Shown one piece after another: positions 28,130-36,026 of a stretch of 45,194 nucleotides of DNA. Source of the DNA: Flammeovirgaceae bacterium BBD 1991-12 (GTDB lineage Bacteria > Bacteroidota > Bacteroidia > Cytophagales > Cyclobacteriaceae); NCBI GenBank assembly GCA_001657315.1, contig LYSV01000041.1, positions 1 through 45,194 of the forward strand, given 5' to 3'. A program made the translations under genes and the position numbers. The notes under the pieces are model-generated. The model saw only the letters and a list, made by a program, of their open reading frames with translations, did no database searches and had not been told where the DNA came from. How positions within the stretch are numbered: the first letter of the stretch is position 1; every line of letters starts with the position of its first letter.

Positions 28130-28969
28130 ATGTTCAGAGTACTTGTTCCTGTTGATTTTTCCGAAGAGGCGGCTAATGCACTGGCTTTTGCTATGGAACT
28201 GACTTCATCCGGAAGTGCAATAACAGAAGTGATACATGTAGTGGAGTATCCCATTGGCGCGGCGATTGATCCCGTGGGAATGGCAGTGCCTACACCCTAT
28301 GATCCCGAGTTCATTGATCTACTCCGCGAAAATGCAGAAAAAAGGATGGGAGAGTTCCTTGGAAAATTCAAGGGAGCTATGTCGTATGCCATTGAAGTTG
28401 GTAATCCTTTTTTTGAAATAACTGAAAAGATCACCAAAATGGACGCAAATCTGGTCGTGATGGGTACCAAGGGCGCGTCCGGACTGAAAGAGTTCTTTAT
28501 AGGGTCAAATGCAGAAAAAGTAGTAAGAAGAGCCACCTGTCCGGTGATCACACTAGCTCAGCCCACCCGTGTTGAAGATATAACCGATATCGTTTTTGCT
28601 ACCAATATCACAGATATCTCGGAGCAGCTGGTCATGCATGTTAAACAATTGCAAAATATATTCAATGCCAGAATACATCTGTTAAGGATAAACACCCCCA
28701 ATAACTTCGAGCGGGACGAGGTAGCCGGAACGGCGCTGGAGGATCTGGCCAAAAGGTTTATGCTGAAGGATTATACCATTAATATTTACAACGACGTATA
28801 TGAGGATCAGGGCATACTGAGTTTTGCCAAAAAGATAGATGCCAGTATGATAGCTATGGGAACACATGGCAGAAAGGGTCTTGGACACCTTCTGTCCGGC
28901 AGCCTTGCCGAAGACGTGGTCAATCATGCCAAAAGACCTATCTGGACATACCAAATACCTAAGAAATAA
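28130..28969 (+). CDS. Universal stress protein with two UspA domains
   Basis: This 279-residue cytoplasmic protein is a tandem UspA. Domain 1 (about 1-147) opens MFRVLVPVDFSEEAANAL and ends with the nucleotide-loop motif MGTKGASGLKEFFIGSNAEKV and CPVITL. Domain 2 (about 150-279) ends AMGTHGRKGLGHLLSGSLAEDVV, where the G-x2-G-x9-G-S/T ATP-binding pattern is complete. Single and tandem Usp proteins are frequent members of low-oxygen regulons. Five base pairs separate its stop from ccoI, so it is the first gene of usp-ccoI-ccoS. AGAG lies just before the ATG. The FNR-like site at 28068-28081 supports oxygen-dependent control. Confidence 0.93.
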   Translation: MFRVLVPVDFSEEAANALAFAMELTSSGSAITEVIHVVEYPIGAAIDPVGMAVPTPYDPEFIDLLRENAEKRMGEFLGKFKGAMSYAIEVGNPFFEITEKITKMDANLVVMGTKGASGLKEFFIGSNAEKVVRRATCPVITLAQPTRVEDITDIVFATNITDISEQLVMHVKQLQNIFNARIHLLRINTPNNFERDEVAGTALEDLAKRFMLKDYTINIYNDVYEDQGILSFAKKIDASMIAMGTHGRKGLGHLLSGSLAEDVVNHAKRPIWTYQIPKK

Positions 28970-28974
28970 GCCGG

Positions 28975-31353
28975 ATGATAACTGAATCCGTGACATCAAA
29001 GCAGGTAGAATGCTTTCACTGTGGTGACCTGTGCATTGAGGAGTTGATAAAATATGATGGTAAGGATTTTTGCTGTCAGGGTTGCAGGGCTGTATATGAG
29101 TTATTTCAGGAAACGGACCTGCAGGATGTTTATGCACTGAGAAAGGACCACAGGAAGAACTCCGGTGTCTACGACTATCTGAATAACCCCGGAATAGAGA
29201 AAAGCCTGCTCGATTTCCAGTCTGAAAGCCATAACAAGGTTAAGCTTTTCCTGCCAGCCGTTCACTGTAGTTCCTGTGTTTACCTGCTTGAGAATCTGCA
29301 CCGGCTGGAAGAGGGGATAATAAAAGTGACCCTGAACTTTGTAAAGAAAGAAGCTGATATTCACTATGACCCCCGCAGGATATCTTTGGAAAATGTAGCG
29401 GAGCTGCTGGCGTCCATCGGTTATCCACCAAAATTCAGTACCGAATCCGCAGAAAAAAAACATCAGGCTACAGACCACCTCTCCATCAAAATAGGTATAG
29501 CTGCTTTTTGTTTTGGCAATATTATGCTGCTGAGCTTTCCGGAGTACCTCGGGTTTGAAGATGATCTTGATCAGGTCTTTGGCAGGTTCTTCTCCTGGAT
29601 CAATGTTTTGCTGGCATTGCCTGTGGTCCTCTACTCGGGGAGTGGGTACTTTGTTTCTGCATGGAAAGGCCTGAGAAGGGGTTTTGTGAATATCGATGTA
29701 CCCATTGCGCTGGGTATTCTGGTGCTGTTCCTGCGTAGCTCCTATGAGGTACTGTACCATAGTGGTCCCGGTTATTTCGATTCCCTGGCGGGCCTGGTGT
29801 TCTTTCTGCTGATCGGAAAATGGTTTCAAAGCAAAACCTATCAAAACCTGTCCTTTGAAAGAGACTATAAATCGTATTTTCCATTGGCGGTACTTAAGGT
29901 CACGGATGAAGGCCCGGTCTCTACTCCCATACAGGAGCTCAAATCCAACGATACCATCATCATCAGAAATGAAGAGATCATCCCCGCAGATGCCGTTTTG
30001 GTAGAGGGCAAGGCAAGGATCGATTACAGTTTTGTCACCGGAGAAGCTGATGCCGTGAAAGTCGGGCAAAATAAGATGATCTATGCAGGAGGCCGGCAAT
30101 TGGGCGAAAGACTCACGCTAAGGCTCTTAAAGGCAAGCTCACACAGCTACCTGACCGGGTTGTGGAATAACCAGGTATTCAAGGCAGACCATACAGGATA
30201 TGGGGAGCTGCTTATCAACAGGATCAGCAAGCATTTCACCATGGTCGTCATCACTATAGCCTTGCTTGCCGCGGGGTATTGGTTCATACAGGACGGAACA
30301 CAGGCTTGGCAGGTATTTACAGCTGTATTGATCGTAGCCTGCCCCTGTGCCTTGGCATTGTCGGCTCCTTTCACCAATGGAAACTCACTACGCATACTGG
30401 GCAGAAACCGGTTTTACCTTAAAAAATCCAGCGTGGCAGAGTATCTGGCATCTGTGGATACCATTGTGTTTGATAAAACCGGTACCATAACCGAAGCCGG
30501 TGGTGGAGAAGTTGAGTATTGCGGTGAGCCACTCTTGCCATGGGAAGAGTCCGCTATCAGCCAAATGACTGCTAATTCCATCCATCCATTGAGCAAAAAG
30601 ATCCATCAGCATTATACCCCTGAAAATAGCGTGATATTGACTGATTTTAAAGAGATGGTGGGTAAGGGACTGCAGGCTGTCTGCAATGGGCATATCCTGC
30701 GGATAGGTTCAGCAAGCTGGCTGAATGTGGATGAAGCTGATGACGGTGGCCGGGTGTATTTAAGTGTGGATGAAAAGGTCAGGGGCTTTTTCAGGATCAA
30801 CAGTTATTACAGGCATGGTCTGGGAGATCTGGTGCGGCAGCTTAAAAAAAATAAAGATCTGTTTGTGCTGTCAGGGGATAATGACAGAGAAAGGGGGGCT
30901 TTGCAAAAGATATTTGGAGATGATGTGGAGATAAGATTTGGACAAAAGCCTGATGACAAATTAAAATTTGTGGAGCAGCTCAGAAAGCAGGGCAGGACAG
31001 TGATGATGCTGGGGGACGGCCTGAATGATGCAGGAGCATTAAAACAAAGCAATGTAGGCATAGCTGTTACCGATGACATTGCATCCTTTTCACCAGCCTG
31101 TGATGGCATACTGCTGGGAGATCGTCTCCATGATCTGGTGCGGTTTCTTAAGTTTACCAGTGTAGGCAGGAGAATAATAATCGCCAGTTTCATAATTTCA
31201 TTTGCCTACAATCTCATTGGAATTACACTGGCGGTAAGTGCGATGCTCACTCCTGTGGCAGCTGCTATTTTAATGCCGGTAAGCAGTGTGTCAGTAGTAC
31301 TTTTTACTACGTTGAGTGGTAACTTTACAGCAAGAAGACTTAAATTACTTTAG
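28975..31353 (+). CDS. ccoI: CcoI/FixI-type copper-translocating P1B-ATPase
   Basis: This 792-residue heavy-metal ATPase delivers copper for cbb3 oxidase assembly. The N-terminus carries a Cys-rich metal-binding module (CFHCGDLC at residues 13-20 and CCQGC near 33-37). A heavy-metal-associated domain with HCSSC lies near 97-101, and eight membrane segments follow. The ion-path motif CPCALAL starts near residue 455, the phosphorylated Asp500 is in DKTGT, a histidine-proline pair occurs in SIHPLSKK, and the hinge motif GDGLND is at 680-685. The extended Cys-rich front end is typical of FixI/CcoI rather than CopA. It is translationally close to usp (5 bp) and ccoS (2 bp). Confidence 0.95.
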   Translation: MITESVTSKQVECFHCGDLCIEELIKYDGKDFCCQGCRAVYELFQETDLQDVYALRKDHRKNSGVYDYLNNPGIEKSLLDFQSESHNKVKLFLPAVHCSSCVYLLENLHRLEEGIIKVTLNFVKKEADIHYDPRRISLENVAELLASIGYPPKFSTESAEKKHQATDHLSIKIGIAAFCFGNIMLLSFPEYLGFEDDLDQVFGRFFSWINVLLALPVVLYSGSGYFVSAWKGLRRGFVNIDVPIALGILVLFLRSSYEVLYHSGPGYFDSLAGLVFFLLIGKWFQSKTYQNLSFERDYKSYFPLAVLKVTDEGPVSTPIQELKSNDTIIIRNEEIIPADAVLVEGKARIDYSFVTGEADAVKVGQNKMIYAGGRQLGERLTLRLLKASSHSYLTGLWNNQVFKADHTGYGELLINRISKHFTMVVITIALLAAGYWFIQDGTQAWQVFTAVLIVACPCALALSAPFTNGNSLRILGRNRFYLKKSSVAEYLASVDTIVFDKTGTITEAGGGEVEYCGEPLLPWEESAISQMTANSIHPLSKKIHQHYTPENSVILTDFKEMVGKGLQAVCNGHILRIGSASWLNVDEADDGGRVYLSVDEKVRGFFRINSYYRHGLGDLVRQLKKNKDLFVLSGDNDRERGALQKIFGDDVEIRFGQKPDDKLKFVEQLRKQGRTVMMLGDGLNDAGALKQSNVGIAVTDDIASFSPACDGILLGDRLHDLVRFLKFTSVGRRIIIASFIISFAYNLIGITLAVSAMLTPVAAAILMPVSSVSVVLFTTLSGNFTARRLKLL

Positions 31354-31355
31354 GT

Positions 31356-31508
31356 ATGTCGGTAATATTTGTTTTAATATTGATCAGTATGGTAGTAGCA
31401 GGCGGATTTCTGGCCTTGTTCATTTGGGCGGTCAGATCAGGGCAGTTCGATGATACGGTCACGCCATCCATTCGCATGCTTTTTGAGAACAAAAAGAAGG
31501 AAAAGTAA
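31356..31508 (+). CDS. ccoS: cbb3 oxidase assembly protein CcoS
   Basis: A 50-residue protein starting 2 nt after the ccoI stop, read directly from the sequence. It has one N-terminal membrane helix (MSVIFVLILISMVVAGGFLA) followed by the family signature FIWAVRSGQFDDTVTPSIRML and a lysine-rich tail (FENKKKEK). CcoS/FixS is needed for cofactor insertion into cbb3 oxidase and almost always follows ccoI. Length, topology and position all agree. Confidence 0.95.
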   Translation: MSVIFVLILISMVVAGGFLALFIWAVRSGQFDDTVTPSIRMLFENKKKEK

Positions 31509-31600
31509 CCTGCTCCTGCTCTTCTGCCCCTTTCTTTACCCTTAGGTATTCTTTGATTTTTTTTATTAAATTTCAAAACTTTCCTGTTTTGAGATTGTCA

Positions 31601-33313
31601 ATGCATAAAGGGGGAACGCTATCCGTGAAGTATTCTATTGTGGGCTTATTAACAGGTGTGTCAATAGCACTTATACTTTTGGCCATCAGATTCTTGTTCA
31701 TTGCCAATCCTACGGCCAGTACAGTTCAGGTGCTATTGTATGGGATTGTCTTTCTGATCCCGGTTTTTCTGGCAGTTATGGCAGGCTATGTAGGTAAAGT
31801 GGGTGACCGGCGAGTACTGGAATTACAGCTCCGGGTCGAAGAAGAGAGGAATAAAACGAGGCTTGTAGCTACGGCCTCGGAAAATCTTGTGATGGGAGAA
31901 GGTACCGGAGTTCTGAGGGACCTTCAAATTGAAGAAGAGCTGAAGGCTTCACTGATCCGGCTCAATGAGCGGATCGAAACGGCTAAAGAAAGTGATCTGA
32001 AACGGTCATGGGTGAATGAGGGCATTGCAGGGCTACATAATGTACTCAGATCGGATAATGATAAACTGGAGGTATTGTGTGATCACATAATTTCTTACCT
32101 CGTCAGGTACCTCAATGCGAATCAGGCAGGGCTTTTTTTGACCTCGGAGGCCGTGGCAGGGAAACAAACACTGCAACTGATATCCTGCTATGCCTATGAA
32201 AGGAAGAAGTTTTTGACCAAAACCGTTAAGGCCGGAGAGGGACTGGTGGGTCAGGTGTATCTGGAGAAAAGAAGAATATTCCTTAAGGAGATCCCAGAGG
32301 ATTATATCAACATTACCTCAGGACTGGGCCATGCGCCGCCAAGGTACCTTGTAGTACTGCCATTGAAGAGTGAGGAGCAGGTGCTGGGCGTACTGGAGAT
32401 CAGCACCTTTGCCTGTTTTGAAGAAAATCATCTGGAACTTTTGGACAAAGCCTCGGAGATCATCGCTACCAACATCTCGACCAAACGGATAAATGAAAAT
32501 ACCATGAAGCTCCTGACTGAGTCGCAGCAGCAGGCGGAGGAGATGAAGGCACAGGAAGAAGAGATGAGGCAGAACATGGAGGAACTGGCCGCTACACAGG
32601 AGGACAGCAAAAGAAAGGAAGAAGAGCTTAAAAAAGTGCTGGTTGAATTAAAGAAGAATGAGGTCAGGCAAAGAATAGCGGAAATGTCCATCACCATTCA
32701 GTCTGCGTTGGAAAATGCCAGAAGAGAGCTCCTGTTTCTGCGATGTACTCCGCCTGTTAAAGGCATTCTCAGCGCCCGGTCCAACGGCGGGGTGGATCCT
32801 AAAGACGGGTCCAGTGAAAAAGACTGGGTAGACCGCTTCAATGTGATCATTGAAAACCTTATGATAACAAAAAATGCCTATGAAAAAATACTGTTTATTG
32901 GCAAGAACGGATTGATCACAGGGATTTTCTTTGATGGTCAGTCTACCCATATCGCTTTAAATGACGTTTTGGAAGACCATGAAGCTCCTGTTTTGACCGA
33001 TTGGGACAAGGATACCATCTACGTAGACAATCCTAAAACAACAAAGACCGGTGGGTTGCACATACGTATGTATCTGCCTGTGTATCACGAGTCGGACTAT
33101 AGAGGATTTATCTGTCTTTCACTACAGGGTACACCTCTGGTTGGTGAGATCAAAAAGCGTGAGGACAATGAGAATAAATTTCTGCTGTGTGACGGGCTCA
33201 GCAATGTACTTTACTCAGGTGGATCCGGCCCGGATAGCGACATGACCTACAGCGAAAAGATACCACTCAACGACAAGGAAGGTTTTCACCTGAGTATTTC
33301 ACATATATCATGA
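31601..33313 (+). CDS. Membrane sensor: two TM helices, GAF domain, coiled coil, C-terminal cache/PDC-like domain
   Basis: About 570 residues from the ATG at 31601; a frame extension to a TTG at 31553 adds nothing typical. Two membrane helices (about 11-34 and 43-63) are followed by a helical linker with SWVNEGIAGLHNVLR (136-150), then a GAF domain (about 155-300, LNANQAGLFL...GLVGQVYLEKR...YLVVLPLKSEEQVLGVLEI). A Glu/Gln-rich coiled coil follows (303-360, EEMRQNMEELAATQE). The last 190 residues (from FLRCTPPVKG near 379, then NGGVDPKDGS and a W...F...I...L pattern) resemble the ligand-binding half of dCache/PDC sensors. No kinase, cyclase or MCP signalling output is seen. Its 3' end overlaps the convergent NrtS-like gene by 6 bp. 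It lies between the ccoS and hemN units. Confidence 0.8.
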   Translation: MHKGGTLSVKYSIVGLLTGVSIALILLAIRFLFIANPTASTVQVLLYGIVFLIPVFLAVMAGYVGKVGDRRVLELQLRVEEERNKTRLVATASENLVMGEGTGVLRDLQIEEELKASLIRLNERIETAKESDLKRSWVNEGIAGLHNVLRSDNDKLEVLCDHIISYLVRYLNANQAGLFLTSEAVAGKQTLQLISCYAYERKKFLTKTVKAGEGLVGQVYLEKRRIFLKEIPEDYINITSGLGHAPPRYLVVLPLKSEEQVLGVLEISTFACFEENHLELLDKASEIIATNISTKRINENTMKLLTESQQQAEEMKAQEEEMRQNMEELAATQEDSKRKEEELKKVLVELKKNEVRQRIAEMSITIQSALENARRELLFLRCTPPVKGILSARSNGGVDPKDGSSEKDWVDRFNVIIENLMITKNAYEKILFIGKNGLITGIFFDGQSTHIALNDVLEDHEAPVLTDWDKDTIYVDNPKTTKTGGLHIRMYLPVYHESDYRGFICLSLQGTPLVGEIKKREDNENKFLLCDGLSNVLYSGGSGPDSDMTYSEKIPLNDKEGFHLSISHIS

Positions 33314-33541
33314 TTGACGTTCGTACTTCTCAGCCTTTTTAGCAAGGCTTCTCTCTGAAGCAATTCTTGAATAAAGACTTACCGTAAAGGGAACTACATA
33401 ATTAAGGGACCAATTCAGTAGATCCATATAGTCGAAATCAAGATTGATAATTGCCGTGGTATGATTAATAAAGGTCAGCAACGTACCTACTACCAATGCT
33501 GTCCTTATCGAACCCTTTAAATGCGCTTTTAAATTATGCAT
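33308..33541 (-). CDS. Small NrtS-like two-helix membrane protein (putative nitrate/nitrite transporter)
   Basis: From the ATG at 33541 this is 77 residues; a longer frame to 33586 adds a non-typical Cys-rich start. Two membrane helices are visible. The pattern SIRTALVVGTLLTFINHTTAI, then a polar link, then LNYVVPFTVSLYS matches my recollection of the NrtS family (ALxVGTxLxxINxxxAI...LxYxVPFxVSxYS). NrtS is a small nitrate/nitrite transporter of cyanobacteria and some marine bacteria. The C-terminal tail is charged (RSLAKKAEKYERQS). Family assignment is by pattern memory; transport is inferred. The 3' end overlaps the sensor gene by 6 bp. Confidence 0.55.
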   Translation of the reverse strand: MHNLKAHLKGSIRTALVVGTLLTFINHTTAIINLDFDYMDLLNWSLNYVVPFTVSLYSRIASERSLAKKAEKYERQS

Positions 33542-33656
33542 AGACCATACCCCACCGACTGATGTTAAGAAACAACTGCATTGCAACTACTGCCTTCCTG
33601 TAAATGATCGAAAATAAAGTTAATATATCAGGTGAACAAGTTGACGGTGGGAAGAG

Positions 33657-34208
33657 TTATTCAATTTCCGGCAGCATCTCTTCGAAAAGTTCTTCAGGCG
33701 GGAAATCCCTGAGGGCCTTTCTGATACCTTTACGGATATCGGATTCTTTGATATCCGGCCTCAGCGACATCAGTCGTTCTGCCTGTGACCTCCAGATCAT
33801 CCGGCCTGAGATGCGGTCCCTGATGTCGATTACCAGCGTACCCCTTAAAAAACGATAGTAGTCATCCGTGTAAGGGTCCCAGAAGGGGATGTCCTCTTCA
33901 TGCACCATCGAGAATACCGCTGAATCCTCTTCCACGATGATATGAAAGTCGACGATCAGATCAGAACTATCGTCTGATTGAATAAAGCCTTTTTCATACA
34001 TCTCCACTGCTATATTGTTTCCGATGGATTCAATGGTGGCACTATCATACAGGTGACCGGGCCCCTGATACACAAGGTCACAGCCTTTTAGCCAGCACCA
34101 CGTCCTGTACTTTGAGAAGTCGACCTCCCGGTCATACGAAGTCCTTACTTTTACCTGGGCACAGGAAGCAAGTAAAGCTAAGACAAGGATAAAATGGCGT
34201 GTATTCAT
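33657..34208 (-). CDS. DUF4136-type lipoprotein
   Basis: This 183-residue protein has a lipoprotein signal peptide with lipobox LLASC (Cys at residue 16). The mature part starts with VKVRTSYDREVDFSKYRTWCWL, characteristic of DUF4136, in which a conserved DF-xY-xTF/W motif follows a short beta strand. It ends with RPDIKESDIRKGIRKALRDFPP, the usual family tail. DUF4136 proteins are envelope lipoproteins of unknown function, widespread in Bacteroidota and Proteobacteria. It is a single gene, convergent in orientation with nothing nearby on the plus strand. Confidence 0.88.
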   Translation of the reverse strand: MNTRHFILVLALLASCAQVKVRTSYDREVDFSKYRTWCWLKGCDLVYQGPGHLYDSATIESIGNNIAVEMYEKGFIQSDDSSDLIVDFHIIVEEDSAVFSMVHEEDIPFWDPYTDDYYRFLRGTLVIDIRDRISGRMIWRSQAERLMSLRPDIKESDIRKGIRKALRDFPPEELFEEMLPEIE

Positions 34209-34304
34209 TTTTCTTTGTGAACATACTTCAAGCCGGTGAAAGTTCTGATTTTTTGTGCCTGTTTTTGCTACTTCAGTATTTAATTTCTATTGGTTTCGTT
34301 ATTA

Positions 34305-34322
34305 AGCCTCCCGGGGGAGGCT
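34305..34322. repeat. Perfect 8-bp GC-rich inverted repeat
   Basis: AGCCTCCC (34305-34312) and GGGAGGCT (34315-34322) are perfect inverted arms with a 2-nt centre. No T-run follows on either strand, so it is not a standard terminator. Confidence 0.5.
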
Positions 34323-34546
34323 GGAAGCTGACCTGATTTCCTGTTCCGATCTTATTTTCTAACTCGTTGTAAATCACAATATTATTGTTACATGAAGATC
34401 CCCAATTTGCTCTGTAGCCTCAATAACTGATTAACCAATAACTATTAATATCTTCCCGGAGCATTCAAAAGTTAAAACCGGAGTCACCCTTTTCTTCAGT
34501 CTATGACCCACCCATGTTAAGCTAATGCATAATGCTACTTAAACGG

Positions 34547-34560
34547 ATGATGCCAGTCAA
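34547..34560 (+). promoter_or_regulatory. Candidate FNR/CRP-type operator upstream of hemN
   Basis: ATGAT-GCCA-GTCAA matches TTGAT-N4-ATCAA at 8 of 10 positions. The centre is 51.5 bp before the -7 box, near -62 relative to the predicted start (class I position), exactly as at ccoNO. Confidence 0.5.
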
Positions 34561-34604
34561 GCCATATGCTGACCAATGTCAGTTTCCAATGGCCGGATAT
34601 CCAT

Positions 34605-34612
34605 AATCTTTG
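34605..34612 (+). promoter_or_regulatory. Candidate -7 box of hemN, 4 nt before the ATG
   Basis: AATCTTTG matches TAnnTTTG at five of six defined positions; TTTC lies 18 bp upstream. Only TAAC separates it from the preferred hemN ATG at 34617, so the mRNA may be leaderless. Confidence 0.45.
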
Positions 34613-34616
34613 TAAC

Positions 34617-35975
34617 ATGCAAATTCCTGATCTTTTAATACGTAAATACAATGTACCTGTCCCCAGATATACAAGTTACCCCACAGTACCGCTATGGGAA
34701 AATAATATTCCTTCATCGGACGACTGGTTAAAGCAGGTAAAAAAGACTTTCAATGAAAGTAACGCTGATCAGGGCATTAGCTTGTATATTCATCTACCTT
34801 ATTGTGAGAGTTTATGCACTTACTGTGCCTGCAATACCCGGATCACCAAAAACCATCATGTAGAACGGCCTTATATTGAAAGCCTGCTGAAAGAATGGGA
34901 CACTTATTTGTGTGCCTTCGGTGATATGCCGGTTATCCGTGAGTTACATCTGGGAGGGGGGACTCCCACCTTTTTTAGTGCGGAGAATCTCAGATACCTT
35001 ATCGAAGGCATATTGTCTTCTTCCCGTCTTCATTCCCGGTATACGTTTTCCTTTGAAGGGCATCCAAACAATACAGGATACGGGCATTTGAAAACACTCT
35101 ATGAACTTGGCTTCAGGAGAGTAAGCTATGGGGTACAGGACCTTGACCTGAAGGTACAGGAGACCATTAATCGTGTGCAGCCCTATGAAAATGTGGTTCG
35201 TGCCACGGAAGACGCCCGGCGGCTGGGGTATGACTCTGTGAACTTTGATCTGGTGTATGGCCTGCCCTTTCAATCCCAGGAGAGCGTGAGAAATACTGTG
35301 GAAAAGGTGCTGGCGCTAAGGCCCGAAAGAATAGCCTATTACAGTTATGCCCATGTTCCGTGGAAACGCCCCGGGCAACGTGCCTATACTGAGGAGGATC
35401 TGCCGTCAGACAGCACGAAAAGGGAGTTGTATGAATTAGGCAAAATGCTGCTAACGGACCAGGGCTATGTAGATGTGGGCATGGATCATTTTGCCCTGCC
35501 GGGGGATGGTTTGTATAAGGCGTGTCAGAACAAAACCATGCACAGAAATTTTATGGGATATACTGAGGCGGCCACAGACCTGTTGATCGGTCTCGGAACC
35601 TCGGCCATTAGTGATGCTGGATATGCCTATGCACAAAATAACAAAAAGGTCGAAAATTACCAGAGAGAAATTGAAACAGGTAAGCTGGCGTTGGAAAAAG
35701 GCCATTTATTGTCCGAAGACGATCTGGAGATAAGGAGGAAGATCCTCGATATATCATGCAGGGGAGAGCTGAGCTGGAAAAGTGATGCACCGGACCTGAG
35801 TGTACAGACTGAGTTGAATACAATGGCCGAGGAGGGATTGATCGAATGGTCTTCAGAGGGTTTCAAAGTGACCCGGCTGGGGATGGCATTTCTTAGGAAT
35901 ATATGCAGTGTCTTTGACCAGCGGATGCGCCGCAAGCAAAACAGTGACCAGCCATTGTTTAGCAAGGCCATTTAA
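34617..35975 (+). CDS. hemN: Oxygen-independent coproporphyrinogen III oxidase HemN
   Basis: A radical-SAM enzyme that decarboxylates coproporphyrinogen III to protoporphyrinogen IX without oxygen. The preferred start at 34617 gives 452 residues (MQIPDLLIRKYNVPVPRYTSYPTVPLW), matching the usual HemN beginning; an upstream ATG at 34566 would precede the promoter. The radical-SAM Cys motif CESLCTYC holds Cys63, Cys67 and Cys70, with the HemN-specific fourth Cys at 72. GGGTPTFF follows (SAM-binding glycine motif), and the C-terminal HemN domain carries GYVDVGMDHFALP and NFMGYTE. Haem made this way feeds the cbb3 and bd oxidases encoded nearby. Confidence 0.96.
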   Translation: MQIPDLLIRKYNVPVPRYTSYPTVPLWENNIPSSDDWLKQVKKTFNESNADQGISLYIHLPYCESLCTYCACNTRITKNHHVERPYIESLLKEWDTYLCAFGDMPVIRELHLGGGTPTFFSAENLRYLIEGILSSSRLHSRYTFSFEGHPNNTGYGHLKTLYELGFRRVSYGVQDLDLKVQETINRVQPYENVVRATEDARRLGYDSVNFDLVYGLPFQSQESVRNTVEKVLALRPERIAYYSYAHVPWKRPGQRAYTEEDLPSDSTKRELYELGKMLLTDQGYVDVGMDHFALPGDGLYKACQNKTMHRNFMGYTEAATDLLIGLGTSAISDAGYAYAQNNKKVENYQREIETGKLALEKGHLLSEDDLEIRRKILDISCRGELSWKSDAPDLSVQTELNTMAEEGLIEWSSEGFKVTRLGMAFLRNICSVFDQRMRRKQNSDQPLFSKAI

Positions 35976-36026
35976 AGTTAGCAACAGATCTGTAATCGAT
36001 AGCTTGCTGTAAATGACATCCCCAGA

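Larger units (their letters stand above)
34209..34616. other. Intergenic region between DUF4136 lipoprotein and hemN
   Basis: The 408 bp contain a perfect GC-rich inverted repeat (34305-34322), a candidate FNR-type site (34547-34560) and a -7 box (34605-34612). No ORF is convincing. Confidence 0.5.

Noticed and set aside
29101-30099. 332-codon antisense frame inside ccoI
   Set aside because: It is fully contained in a well-supported ATPase and its translation has no recognisable motif.
34371-34400. TTGTAAATCACAA stretch as an additional CRP-like site before hemN
   Set aside because: Its symmetry does not fit TTGAT-N4-ATCAA or TGTGA-N6-TCACA, and its spacing to the hemN promoter is not meaningful.
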